From assembly GCF_018598185.1 (NCBI RefSeq), contig NZ_JAHESC010000029.1:36903-100902 (forward strand): 64,000 bases of DNA, in the 5' to 3' direction. A model generated the notes under the pieces. That model was given only the letters and a program-made list of their open reading frames with translations, ran no database searches and was not told where the DNA came from. The DNA is from Dawidia soli (GTDB lineage Bacteria > Bacteroidota > Bacteroidia > Cytophagales > Cyclobacteriaceae). Below, in pieces: positions 26,147-34,926 of this stretch (position 1 is its first letter; each line of letters begins with the position of its first letter). A program made the translations under genes and the position numbers.

Positions 26147-27052
26147 TCACGCCTGCATCCGGAACTCCTTGGGAGCTACGCCCACCTTGTTCTTAAATAT
26201 CTTGGTGAAGTGGGAGGGATGCTCAAACCCCAGGTCGTAAGCTATTTCGCTGATCGACTTCGGCGTGCCCCAGAGCATGGATTTCGCCTTCTCTACCAGT
26301 TGCAGGTGGATATGCTCCTGCGTGGTCTTGCCGGTATATTTATTCAGCAGGTCCGACAGGTAGTTTGGGGAGAGGTTCAGCTGTGTGGCAAAATACCTGA
26401 CGTCGGGCAGTCCTTCGTTGATCAGGGTGTCTTTGGAGAAGTAGTCCAGCAGGGCGGTTTCAAATTGTTGCACGATGTCGTGGTTTACTTTGGCGCGGAC
26501 CAGGAACTGCCGGTCGTAGAACCGGGTGCAATAGTTCAACACCAGCTCGATGTTGCTGACGATCAGGTCCTGCGTGTGATGGTCGATGTTTTGCCCGTAC
26601 TCGCGACGGATGTTCTCGCCGCATTCGCGCAGGATCTTTTTCTCGGTGTCCGACACATGCAGGGCCTCGCGGGTGTCGTAGTGGAAATAAGAGTAGCCCT
26701 GGATCTTTTTGCTCAGCGCGGTGCGGTAAAGCAGGTCGGGGTGGAAGAACAGGCCCCAGCCTTCGTTGTAGGTGATCTTGCGCTGCGTGTGGATCGCCTG
26801 TCCGGGCGCGGTAAAGACCAGGGTGCCTTCGTCGAAGTCGTATTGCGAACGGCCGTATTTCATGGTGCCCTTGACCTGCTTGAGATATACCGCGTAAAAA
26901 CCGAGCCGGTATGCTGTCTCGTTTTCGCTGAAGTTGTCGCGGGTGATCTCGTCCAGGGACAGGAATGATACCAGCGGATGTTGGGGCGCCGGCACGCTGT
27001 ACAGGCGGTGCAGGTCGCTGATGGTGGCTATGTCGACAAAGGAGTTCGTCAT
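26147..27052 (-). CDS. AraC-family transcriptional regulator
   Basis: Protein of 301 residues. N-terminal AraC-type cupin (FTAPGQAIHTQRKITYNEGWGLFFHPDLL in pieces) and C-terminal double HTH (LNLSPNYLSDLLNKYTGKT near 225; SISEIAYDLGFEHPSHFTKIFK near 275), ending KVGVAPKEFRM. It lies 60 bp after the SDR gene on the same strand, an arrangement in which the regulator commonly controls the reductase. Effector unknown. Confidence 0.92.
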   Translation of the reverse strand: MTNSFVDIATISDLHRLYSVPAPQHPLVSFLSLDEITRDNFSENETAYRLGFYAVYLKQVKGTMKYGRSQYDFDEGTLVFTAPGQAIHTQRKITYNEGWGLFFHPDLLYRTALSKKIQGYSYFHYDTREALHVSDTEKKILRECGENIRREYGQNIDHHTQDLIVSNIELVLNYCTRFYDRQFLVRAKVNHDIVQQFETALLDYFSKDTLINEGLPDVRYFATQLNLSPNYLSDLLNKYTGKTTQEHIHLQLVEKAKSMLWGTPKSISEIAYDLGFEHPSHFTKIFKNKVGVAPKEFRMQA

Positions 27053-27111
27053 CGCTTTGGTTTAGTAAAGATACGGTAAAAATCGGCAAGTAGCTCCGCC
27101 AGGCGCAACCG

Positions 27112-27876
27112 CTACAGGTACATGCCGCCGGAAACCTCGATGCGCTGTCCGCTAACCCACTTTGCGTCGTCGGAACAGAGGAATGCCACCACACTGCCGA
27201 TGTCGTCTGCCTGACCGAAGCGGGGCAACGCAGTAATGGCTTTGATCATTTCTTGCACCTGGGTGCTGTTGCGCAGCCGGCCGCCGTTGAAGTCCGTGGC
27301 GATCGCGCCAGGCGCCACGACGTTGGCGCGGATGAACCGGCCGCCGAATTCTTTGGCCATATATTTTGTCAGCGTCTCGACGCCGGCCTTGACGCTGGCG
27401 TAGGCACCGCTGCCGGGATGCGTGAACCGGGTCAATCCTGTCGAGATGTTTACGATCGCACCGCCGTCGTTTATGAGTGGCAGCATCCTGGTCGTCAGGA
27501 ACAACGGTGCTTTCAGGTGCACGCGCACCAGCTCGTCAAACTGTTCTTCGGTGGTCTCGGCAGTAGCGGGCACTGTAATGCCGTGGCCGGCGTTGTTGAC
27601 CAGGTAGTCGATGCGTTCCTGCCCGAACGTTTTCAGGACGCTTTGCAGGGCGATAATAAAAGCGTCGTAGCGCCGTGTGTCGCCTGCGTTGAGCTGCAGG
27701 GCGGCCGCCCGGCGGCCGGTTTGCCGGATGGTTTCCACCACGGCATCGGCCTCTTCCTTTTTGCTGTTGTAGGTAATGATCACATCGTTGCCGCATTCTG
27801 CCAGGCGTACGGCGGCGTCTTTGCCCAGCCCCCGGCTACCACCGGTCACCAGGGCGATCTTTGTTGTCGATTCCAT
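27112..27876 (-). CDS. Short-chain dehydrogenase/reductase
   Basis: Protein of 254 residues, classical SDR: TGGSRGLG cofactor loop (11-18), NNAG (94-97), and catalytic S145, Y159, K163 (YASVK). Arg/Lys near the loop favours NADP(H). C-terminal ASGQRIEVSGGMYL-like end as in FabG relatives. The start at 27876 follows family length; an upstream in-frame start at 28122 would add 82 uncoding residues and overlap ydeI. Followed by an AraC regulator. Substrate unknown. Confidence 0.93.
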   Translation of the reverse strand: MESTTKIALVTGGSRGLGKDAAVRLAECGNDVIITYNSKKEEADAVVETIRQTGRRAAALQLNAGDTRRYDAFIIALQSVLKTFGQERIDYLVNNAGHGITVPATAETTEEQFDELVRVHLKAPLFLTTRMLPLINDGGAIVNISTGLTRFTHPGSGAYASVKAGVETLTKYMAKEFGGRFIRANVVAPGAIATDFNGGRLRNSTQVQEMIKAITALPRFGQADDIGSVVAFLCSDDAKWVSGQRIEVSGGMYL

Positions 27877-27987
27877 GATTGTTGTGTTTTGATGATTCAA
27901 AGGTCCGTACACGGAGGCCGTCTCGCTTATATCTATTCCGGAACGACTTATACTTTTCAACGATATCCGCGCAGACGCCCGGCACTC

Positions 27988-28023
27988 CTGACATAGCGCT
28001 GTCAGGTTCAGCCTGTAGGTTTG
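27988..28023 (+). promoter_or_regulatory. Inverted repeat and -7 element ahead of ydeI-like gene
   Basis: CTGACA (27988-27993), six bases, TGTCAG (28000-28005) is an exact inverted repeat. Eleven bases later TAGGTTTG (28016-28023) matches TAnnTTTG exactly. There is no TTTG at the -33 position; the inverted repeat lies there instead, as for an activated promoter. It is in the divergent space between SDR and ydeI, so it could serve either. Confidence 0.4.
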
Positions 28024-28041
28024 TGACGTTAGAACAGCATC

Positions 28042-28620
28042 ATGGGAAAAGAAACAATAGATACCTTTTGCCCGGCAAGCCGGAAGGAGTGGAGACGATG
28101 GTTGCAGAAGCACCACCGTCAAAAGCAGTCTGTCTGGCTGGTGTACTATAAAAAGGGGGTTGACATGCCGACCGTTACATACACCGAAACAGTAGAAGAA
28201 GCATTGTGTTTCGGATGGATCGACAGCACGGCCAAATCACTCGGCGACGACCGTTTCATGCGGTTCTTCTGCAAACGGAAACCCAAAAGCGTCTGGTCCA
28301 AAGTCAATAAATCTCATGTGCAGCGCCTGATAGACAAGGGCCTGATGATGCCCGCGGGGATGGAGAGTATCGAGGTCGCCCGGCAGAATGGCGCGTGGGA
28401 GTCGTTGGACGATGTGGAAGAGGTCATAATTCCCAAGGACTTGGCGAAGGCCTTCCGGGAGCACCCCGGGTCAAGAAAGTACTTCATGAGCCTGAGCCGG
28501 TCGGGACGTAAGGCAATATTACAATGGTTGGTGCTGGCCAGGCGGCCGGAGACACGGGAAAAGCGGGTCCGGGAGATCGCTATGCTGGCGGCGAGAGGGA
28601 TGAAGCCTAAGCAGTTTTAG
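28042..28620 (+). CDS. YdeI/OmpD-associated family protein
   Basis: Protein of 192 residues, cytosolic. Recognised by SRKEWRRWLQKHH, WLVYYKKG, TVEEALCFGWIDS and KPKSVWSKVNK, then a basic helical C-terminus (RRPETREKRVREIAMLAARG). The family is called YdeI/bacteriocin-protection in databases; the molecular function is not established. Divergent from the SDR gene. Full length. Confidence 0.92.
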   Translation: MGKETIDTFCPASRKEWRRWLQKHHRQKQSVWLVYYKKGVDMPTVTYTETVEEALCFGWIDSTAKSLGDDRFMRFFCKRKPKSVWSKVNKSHVQRLIDKGLMMPAGMESIEVARQNGAWESLDDVEEVIIPKDLAKAFREHPGSRKYFMSLSRSGRKAILQWLVLARRPETREKRVREIAMLAARGMKPKQF

Positions 28621-28851
28621 CATCGATAGACGTCTGGACGTGCCATTGCCCAAAAAACAGCGCTTAACCCAATAAATCCGGTTAACAACAGCTAAACCGC
28701 CCTAAAGCCTTTGAAATGCAGAATTCTTACGAATACTATCTTATATATCCTTCATTCACCATGATGTTGATAAAAGGAAAGTAAATGAAGATATAAAATA
28801 ACGCTTATATTTATTAAAGCCTTCTTTTACCCGCTTTAATATTGATAAGCT
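28621..28851. other. AT-rich intergenic stretch
   Basis: The last 130 bases before the DUF4832 gene are much richer in A and T than the flanks. They contain TATATTTA (a weak -7 relative) but no full promoter match, and no gene or strong hairpin was seen. Confidence 0.4.
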
Positions 28852-31440
28852 ATGAAAAAGTGTTTTACTGTTCTTTTCGTGGCGCTGCTTCTAACCAGTG
28901 CCGGTTTTGCACAACAGAGCGTTACGTACACCGAGTCTACGGCCGAAATTCAAAATCCCGACCGTGGTTTTTACACACCCATTAACGGCGTCGCCAGCGC
29001 ATTCACGCCGCTCACGGCTACCCAATTGGCCAACCTGCGGAACAACCCCTTCACACCCTGGCAGGGAAATTATACCGTAAGCCCCACGATCATTTTCCGG
29101 CATTATGTGTTGGCCATCTTTAAGTCGTCTGCCTTGTCTGCTTCCTTTCTTAGCGGCGTGCAGGCGGACTTTGATGCTGCCAGAACCGCCGGGGTACGTC
29201 TGATGATCCGGTTCTCGTATACCATCACCGCACCCTCGGGCTCGTGCGGCAGCTGGATCTGTCCGCCGTATGGCGATGCGCCGAAGTCTGTGGTGCTGGG
29301 GCACATCGCACAATTGAAACCGTATTTTCAAAATAACAGCGACGTCATCCTGGCGGTGCAAAATGGCTTTATCGGCGTGTGGGGTGAGCAATACTACACC
29401 GACTATTTTGGCGATGCTTCCGTGCAGGGAAAGCTGACCGATCAAAACTGGCAGGATCGCCTGGATGTGCTAACGGCGTTGCTCGACGCGGTGCCGTCCA
29501 ACAGAATGGTGCAAGTGCGGTATCCGCAGATGAAGCAGAAGCTGATCTATGGTATCAACGCCCCGGTCACTTCGGCGGCGATCACGCCGGCACAGGCGTA
29601 CAACGGTACGAATATAGCGCGTGTCGGATTTCACAACGATTGTTTCCTGTCGGCGACGGATGACCAGGGCACCTATTGGGACTATGGCACGTCCGCCACG
29701 TCTGCGTCGGACCAGACCACCATCCTGAAAGCATACGCCGCCAGCGACAGCCAGTATGGCGCCGTGGGCGGTGAGACCTGCAGCGATGCGTTCAGTCCGC
29801 AGAACGATTGCTCCGGCCAGGCAGTGACTGACCTGGATCTGTTGAACTACTCGTATCTGAACTCCGACTATAACAACGAGGTGAACAGCGACTGGCAAGA
29901 CGGCGGCTGCATGGCCGAGATCAAACGCCGGTTTGGCTACCGGTTTGTGATGCTGAACGGCACGTTCCCGACGGCGGCCACCGTGGGCGGTTCTATCACG
30001 GTTGCCTTGAATGTAAAGAACGTGGGGTTTGCAGCGCCCTTCAACCCCAGGACACTCAAGCTGGTACTGCGCAACACCAGTACGTCGACGGTATACACGG
30101 TCGACATAACCGGTAGCGGCGCCGATACGCGGTTGTGGCTGTCGGGCCAGACCGCTGCGCTGAACAAGACGCTGACGCTGCCGGCCGGTGTTCCCGCGGG
30201 CACGTATGAATTACTGCTCCACGTCAGCGACATGAGCAACAACGGAGCGGTTGCCGCCCGGCCGGAATACAGCATTCAGTTTGCCAACACCGGCACCTGG
30301 GAGGCAGCCACCGGCTTTAACAAGCTGAATGCAACCCTTACGGTGAGTGCAGCCTCCAGTGCGCCGGCGGCCCCGGTCAACCTGACGGCCAGCGCGGCGT
30401 CTGCCTCGCAGATCAATTTGTCGTGGAGCGCGTCTGCGGGCGCGACGAGCTATAGCGTGCATCGGGCGACTGTAAGCGGCGGGCCGTATACGCAGGTAGC
30501 CAGTGGGCTGACGACCACAACGTACAGCAACACCGGATTGTCGGCAAACACTACATACTATTATACCGTCAAGGCGACGAACGCTGCGGGCACCTCGCCG
30601 GCGTCCAGCCAGGCCAGCGCCACGACTTCCGGAGGGGGTACGACCGCGATCGTGGTGGACGGCAATGCCGGTGAGTGGAGCGCAGTTCCCACGATCGCCA
30701 CCAATGGCACCGGTGGACTAACAAGCCTGAAGGTTGCCAACAGTGCGAACAACCTCTACATTCTGGCGCAGGGTACTTCGATCAGTACCAATTACCAACT
30801 CTTTATCGACACCGATAATAACACTTCGGGAAGCAATGAATATACCGACAGTGACTGGACGTCGGCGGGATTCAACTTCATGGTCGAGAACGGAACGCTG
30901 TATCAGTATACCGGCACGGGCACCAACTGGTCCTGGAACACCCTGGGAGCAGTCACCGCGGTGAAGAATGCGACCGTGCTGGAAGCCTCGGTACCCCGGT
31001 CATCGTTGGGTACGCTGGCGGCGACCATACGTGTGGCCGTAGGCTCCATAAACTCCGGCTGGACAATGATCGGCTATGTACCGGCATCCAGCACTGCCGG
31101 GGCGCCGTATACGGTGGGCGGAGCACCTGCGGCGCGGACAGCAGCGCCGGTGAACGCGACGGGCTTTGACAAACAGGAGCAACAATCTTCATCGCTCGCG
31201 GTATATCCGAATCCGGCGAAGTCTGTTCTGCATGTGCAGTATAGTCTTGGCCGCAAGGGAGTGGTGTATGTGCATATGGTCAATGTACTGGGGCAGGAGG
31301 TACGCGCGGTCGATCTGGGCGTGCAAGAGGCCGGTAAGCACGAGGCGACGGTGGATGTACATGGACTGCAAGGGTATTATGTGTTGAAGGTAAGAACACC
31401 GGCCGGAATGGAAACGCAGCGGGTGAAGGTTAATAATTAA
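28852..31440 (+). CDS. T9SS-exported DUF4874/DUF4832-FnIII protein
   Basis: Protein of 862 residues. Signal peptide (ends GFAQ, 20). Residues about 27-180 resemble DUF4874 (NPDRGFY, then VRLMIRFSY), 190-440 DUF4832 (GIWGEQYYTDYF-like and RYPQMKQKLIYG), a glycoside-hydrolase-like barrel pair. A beta domain follows to about 500, one FnIII domain (about 505-595), a carbohydrate-binding-like beta domain (about 600-735), and a C-terminal type A sorting domain (from VYPNPAKSVLHV near 788 to the end). It would cross the outer membrane by T9SS and act on polysaccharide outside the cell; the reaction is inferred only. A long hairpin follows. Confidence 0.9.
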   Translation: MKKCFTVLFVALLLTSAGFAQQSVTYTESTAEIQNPDRGFYTPINGVASAFTPLTATQLANLRNNPFTPWQGNYTVSPTIIFRHYVLAIFKSSALSASFLSGVQADFDAARTAGVRLMIRFSYTITAPSGSCGSWICPPYGDAPKSVVLGHIAQLKPYFQNNSDVILAVQNGFIGVWGEQYYTDYFGDASVQGKLTDQNWQDRLDVLTALLDAVPSNRMVQVRYPQMKQKLIYGINAPVTSAAITPAQAYNGTNIARVGFHNDCFLSATDDQGTYWDYGTSATSASDQTTILKAYAASDSQYGAVGGETCSDAFSPQNDCSGQAVTDLDLLNYSYLNSDYNNEVNSDWQDGGCMAEIKRRFGYRFVMLNGTFPTAATVGGSITVALNVKNVGFAAPFNPRTLKLVLRNTSTSTVYTVDITGSGADTRLWLSGQTAALNKTLTLPAGVPAGTYELLLHVSDMSNNGAVAARPEYSIQFANTGTWEAATGFNKLNATLTVSAASSAPAAPVNLTASAASASQINLSWSASAGATSYSVHRATVSGGPYTQVASGLTTTTYSNTGLSANTTYYYTVKATNAAGTSPASSQASATTSGGGTTAIVVDGNAGEWSAVPTIATNGTGGLTSLKVANSANNLYILAQGTSISTNYQLFIDTDNNTSGSNEYTDSDWTSAGFNFMVENGTLYQYTGTGTNWSWNTLGAVTAVKNATVLEASVPRSSLGTLAATIRVAVGSINSGWTMIGYVPASSTAGAPYTVGGAPAARTAAPVNATGFDKQEQQSSSLAVYPNPAKSVLHVQYSLGRKGVVYVHMVNVLGQEVRAVDLGVQEAGKHEATVDVHGLQGYYVLKVRTPAGMETQRVKVNN

Positions 31441-31444
31441 TTGT

Positions 31445-31485
31445 AATGCTTGCGCCAGATCAAACCTATGTCTGGCGCAAGCATT
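31445..31485 (+). terminator. 15-bp stem hairpin after the T9SS cargo gene
   Basis: AATGCTTGCGCCAGA (31445-31459), an 11-base loop, and TCTGGCGCAAGCATT (31471-31485) pair perfectly. There is no T-run, so it may stop transcription by another route or protect the mRNA end. Confidence 0.7.
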
Positions 31486-31586
31486 AGCGCAGATGTCAAC
31501 CAACGGCAAACATGTGTTAGCCGTGTGTTCGTTGTTTTTTTAAATAATTCTCTGTAACTAGTGCATGCCTTAACCAACCATAGACC

Positions 31587-32129
31587 CTGAAAAGAGCGTT
31601 AGCGATATTCTTTCTGCTAATCTTCCTGTTTCATGCGGGAGGGTACTACGCCGTTTTCCTGGCGTTCTATTACCATGCCGAACAAGAACTGGCCCAGCGG
31701 GCAAGCGCAGGTTATTATACCGCCGCAGACGAATTGACCCTGTCGATACCCCTATCGCTGCCCTATCCGGTGCACGAAGGCGAATATAAACGGTCGCCTC
31801 AGTCGTTCGAATACCTGGGCGAGCACTATACGGTTGTGCGGCAGAAGGTCGAAGGCAACGTGGTGCAGCTGGTGTGTGTCCGTAACGCGCGGCAAAACAA
31901 GCTGGCCCTGGCCATGACCGACTATTCAAAGACCGTTAACAATCTGCCGGGCGGTCACGCTTTGCAGGTCATTGCGAAATTCTTTAAGGACTACCAACCT
32001 ACCGCCGGTCTGGTCATACCCCATGCCCTGACGGGCTTCTGTATCCAACCACCACTATCGCGGGTTCTCCTTACGTTCCCGGACGTTCATTATCCGGTCA
32101 TTTCTCCGCCACCGGAAAAGCTGTCGTGA
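31587..32129 (+). CDS. Membrane-anchored hypothetical protein with abnormal start codon
   Basis: The coding signal clearly begins before any ATG, GTG or TTG. From the CTG at 31587 the frame encodes LKRALAIFFLLIFLFHAGGYY, a positively charged end plus a membrane helix, then a periplasmic domain (LSIPLSLPYPVHEGEYKR, a conserved-looking acidic/aromatic core). The frame is closed by TAG two codons upstream of CTG, and the first standard start (TTG 31734) would delete the whole anchor. CTG as start, or a mutated start, is the best reading: 180 residues. Family of unknown function; followed by a barrel gene 95 bp away. Confidence 0.6.
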   Translation: MKRALAIFFLLIFLFHAGGYYAVFLAFYYHAEQELAQRASAGYYTAADELTLSIPLSLPYPVHEGEYKRSPQSFEYLGEHYTVVRQKVEGNVVQLVCVRNARQNKLALAMTDYSKTVNNLPGGHALQVIAKFFKDYQPTAGLVIPHALTGFCIQPPLSRVLLTFPDVHYPVISPPPEKLS

Positions 32130-32224
32130 TCTATTTTTTTTAGCCCGCGTGTACAGGTCGCCTTCGCCTGTGCGGATCATGCTGGCTGTAGTATTCTCAA
32201 TCCTTCACGTCAAACTGCTTTTCT

Positions 32225-33415
32225 ATGAACAACAAATTTTACATTCTGGTATGTATCGTATTGGTTTCGCTTGCTTGTATCGATGTCCGGGCGCAAGGCT
32301 GCGTGGCGGTTCGTCAAATGGGAGGTCTTAACCCGATGTCGTCGAGTGGGTATACACTTCCGAAGAACGAATTTCAGGTGGGATTGAATTACCGCTATTT
32401 CCATTCGTGGCGCCACTTCGTGGGCACCGAAGAGCAAAAGGAGCGTCAGACCACCGGCGGCGGCCACGATGCAAACGGCAAAGAGCGCGGCAACGCCGTG
32501 AATATTTATTCGCACGCCGTCGATATCAACGTATCATACGGCCTTTCCGACCGCATTCAATTGAACCTGGCAATACCCTATGTACACAATGAACGCTCAC
32601 AGGTTTTGAGAACAACCGCAGGCGATACATCGCGCTATAGCGTATATGCGAAGGGCCTGGGCGATGTCCGCCTGAGCGCCAATTACTGGGTGCTCGATCC
32701 CAACCACGCCGACAAAGGGAACTTGTCCCTGGGGCTGGGCGTAAAGCTAAACACCGGTAGCCACTCCGTAGAAGACGACGCACCGCAAGCCGACGGCACC
32801 ACCAAGCGCGTGGTCATGGACCAGGCGATCCAGCCCGGCGATGGCGGCGTCGGCATCTCTGTCGAGCTGCAGGGCTTCCGGCACTTGTATGGAAGGATCT
32901 TCGGCTTTGCCAGCGGATACTACCTGTTCAACCCGCGCGAAACGAACGGCTCGTTTAAGTCGGCGCCGACCGTGGTGAAGGATGCCGACGGTAATACCCT
33001 GGGTACGCTTTATGGCTACAATGAATATGCGTCACCAGATCAATACTTTGCCCGTGCGGGCTTTATGGCGTCCGTGGGCAAGGCCCGGAACCTGACGCTG
33101 TCGCTCGCTGGCCGCTGGGAAGGTATTCCGGCCTACGATGCGTTTGGCGGTCAGGTAGCATACCGACGCCCGGGCTACGTGGTGGCTGTCGAGTCGGGCA
33201 TTTCCTATCGCACCGGTAAACACAGCATCGCGCTGTTCGTGCCGTATAATTTCATCAAAGACCGGATCAAGAGCGCTGCCGACATCGCACGGCAGAACCT
33301 GGCGAACTCGGTAATCACGAACGAATCGGAAAAGGTATCGGTCCAGGGCGACGCGGCTTTTGCCGACTATTCGATCAACATCAATTATACGTATAGATTG
33401 GGCCGCTTGTTTTAG
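32225..33415 (+). CDS. Outer-membrane barrel protein (phenol-degradation MetA-like transporter class)
   Basis: Protein of 396 residues with a signal peptide ending VRAQ (about 23). The mature chain is a series of amphipathic strands (FQVGLNYRYFHSWRHF, VDINVSYGLSDRIQLNLAIPYV, GNLSLGLGVKLNTG) and ends YSININYTYRLGRLF with a terminal Phe, as in outer-membrane porins. Similar Bacteroidota proteins are annotated as transporters of the MetA-pathway phenol class; the cargo is unknown. It may be cotranscribed with the membrane-anchored gene before it. Confidence 0.85.
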   Translation: MNNKFYILVCIVLVSLACIDVRAQGCVAVRQMGGLNPMSSSGYTLPKNEFQVGLNYRYFHSWRHFVGTEEQKERQTTGGGHDANGKERGNAVNIYSHAVDINVSYGLSDRIQLNLAIPYVHNERSQVLRTTAGDTSRYSVYAKGLGDVRLSANYWVLDPNHADKGNLSLGLGVKLNTGSHSVEDDAPQADGTTKRVVMDQAIQPGDGGVGISVELQGFRHLYGRIFGFASGYYLFNPRETNGSFKSAPTVVKDADGNTLGTLYGYNEYASPDQYFARAGFMASVGKARNLTLSLAGRWEGIPAYDAFGGQVAYRRPGYVVAVESGISYRTGKHSIALFVPYNFIKDRIKSAADIARQNLANSVITNESEKVSVQGDAAFADYSININYTYRLGRLF

Positions 33416-33425
33416 ACAACGGGTG

Positions 33426-33458
33426 GGTGTGGTGGCGGTCACGGATCGCCACCACACC
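33426..33458 (+). terminator. 12-bp stem hairpin after barrel gene
   Basis: GGTGTGGTGGCG, a 9-base loop and CGCCACCACACC pair perfectly, 10 bp after the barrel stop codon. There is no T-run. Confidence 0.6.
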
Positions 33459-33531
33459 AGGCACCGGCGCTAGCGGGTGTAGACGGGCAGGCATTATTAT
33501 TGTCGCGCCGTTACAAGCAACCTCCGGCAAG

Positions 33532-34008
33532 ATGAATACAACCGCCAAACGTACCGACTCCGCCGCCCGTGTCATTCACGCAACCCCCGAAGCGATCTAC
33601 GCGGCCTACCTGGATCCAACAGCCATTGCAACGTGGCGTCCACCGCAGGGCATGCATTGCGAGGTCTTCGAATTTAACCCGACACCGGGTGGTAGCTTCC
33701 GCATGTCGTTTGGCTATAAAGAAACAGAACATGGCATAGCCGGTAAAACCACCGAGCATGCCGATGTCTTTCACGGTCATTTCGCGGAGCTGATTCCACA
33801 TCAGCGCATTGTTGAGATAGTAGAGTTTGAGTCAGACGACCCCGCCTTTGGCGGCGAGATGAAAGTGACGACGACCCTGGTACAGGAGCGCCACGGCACG
33901 AATGTCAATGTGGTTTGTGAGAATGTGCCCACCGGCATTACGGCCGATGACCACCGGCAAGGTATACAATCGAGCCTGGCAAACCTGGCGCAATACGTTG
34001 AACGCTAA
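33532..34008 (+). CDS. SRPBCC/AHSA1-domain protein
   Basis: Protein of 158 residues. Contains the START-like fold signature of AHSA1 relatives: RVIHATPEAIYAAYLDPTAIATWRPP, the central FEFNPTPGGSFRMSF, and the final amphipathic helix GIQSSLANLAQYVE. Such proteins bind hydrophobic ligands or help folding; here no ligand is known. The start at 33532 fits the family; an upstream in-frame start at 33427 runs through the hairpin and was rejected. Convergent with the broken glycosidase (3 bp). Confidence 0.88.
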   Translation: MNTTAKRTDSAARVIHATPEAIYAAYLDPTAIATWRPPQGMHCEVFEFNPTPGGSFRMSFGYKETEHGIAGKTTEHADVFHGHFAELIPHQRIVEIVEFESDDPAFGGEMKVTTTLVQERHGTNVNVVCENVPTGITADDHRQGIQSSLANLAQYVER

Positions 34009-34011
34009 GCC

Positions 34012-34708
34012 CTATTCGGCCACACCGATCATTACACCGAAGTTGCCGTCCAGCTGTGTCCAGTCCTGCGCAGGTAAATAGGTGCGCGACACAAAGCCAT
34101 CCAGGTACAACGCATTCCTGCAACCTTTGCTGAGGAAGAATGACGCGAAGTCATAGAAGTTCACCGGCTCTTTCGACATGGCAAAGAGCACGCGCCCGTC
34201 GCAGTATCCCCACACCGTTGCGAATGTTGAGATTGGCAGATCCTTTTTTGAAAGCGGGGTGTATCGCGCCGTCGATCAGCAACATGGGGCCTGATTGGGT
34301 CGCGAACGTAATAGTGTCGTGGGGGATAAATTGTGGTGTGGTACAGACCCCGGCGTGGTGGCGGGTAGTGGTGTAAAATACACCGTTAGGTTTCATGTAA
34401 AAGTTGCCGCCGCCGGAGAGGGTGTCCAGCCGTTGCCGGATCGTGCCGTGATCGATGAACAGGCCTTGAGGCGAGTTGTCTGGCCGGTACATGCCGGCGT
34501 TCATACCGAACACCAGTGTTTTTCCTTGCTTTCCAATATTTTGCTTTAGGTTCTGCAGGCTCTTGAGTGGTTGACCGTTTGCGTCTTTCCAGTATAACGC
34601 AATGGCATCCGGCGTCGTGGTGTAGCTGACAAGGCGGTCGTCGGCCAGTTGGGCAACTGTCACCAGGTGGCTGACTATGAGCAGCGTTGTTAGAAGTATG
34701 GTACGCAT
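34012..34708 (-). pseudogene. Phosphodiester glycosidase (NAGPA-like), frameshifted
   Basis: The first frame (from 34708) encodes a signal peptide and the N-terminal half of a NAGPA-like domain with FGMNAGMYRPDNSPQGLFI and FYMKPNGVFY. After NLNIRNGVGIL the frame goes out of register and stops. The continuation is in another frame, from CDGRVLFAMSKEPVNFYDFA to ALYLDGFVSRTYLP and DGNFGVMIG, both strongly family-like. A loss of two bases (or gain of one) near 34197-34207, in the GC-rich CTGCGACGGGC of the coding strand, explains it. The protein as read would lack its C-terminal third. Real decay or a sequence error are both possible. Confidence 0.85.
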
Positions 34709-34724
34709 AGCTAACTATATAACA

Positions 34725-34832
34725 ATGATCAATATAGCAAAGAACGATATTTTTTATCTGCTGGTATTACTGGCGTCGGTGGAAGTGGTATTTTCCCAGA
34801 CGGTCGACAGTAAATACGTTATCGGTTTTTGA
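34725..34832 (+). pseudogene. Truncated secreted ORF (35 codons)
   Basis: ATG 34725 opens a 35-codon frame that begins like a signal peptide (FYLLVLLASVEVVFSQ) and stops after TVDSKYVIGF. It lies 16 bp from the divergent glycosidase start. A secreted-protein leader with no body suggests the remains of a gene, but chance cannot be excluded. No homologous tail was found before 34927. Confidence 0.3.
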
Positions 34833-34926
34833 GGTCCATCGGTAGGCGCAGAATGTCCAATATGCCCTCCTGAATGTCTCAATTTACACCCGCGAAATCC
34901 CAAAGCAGTCGTAGCTTTGAGGTTAT

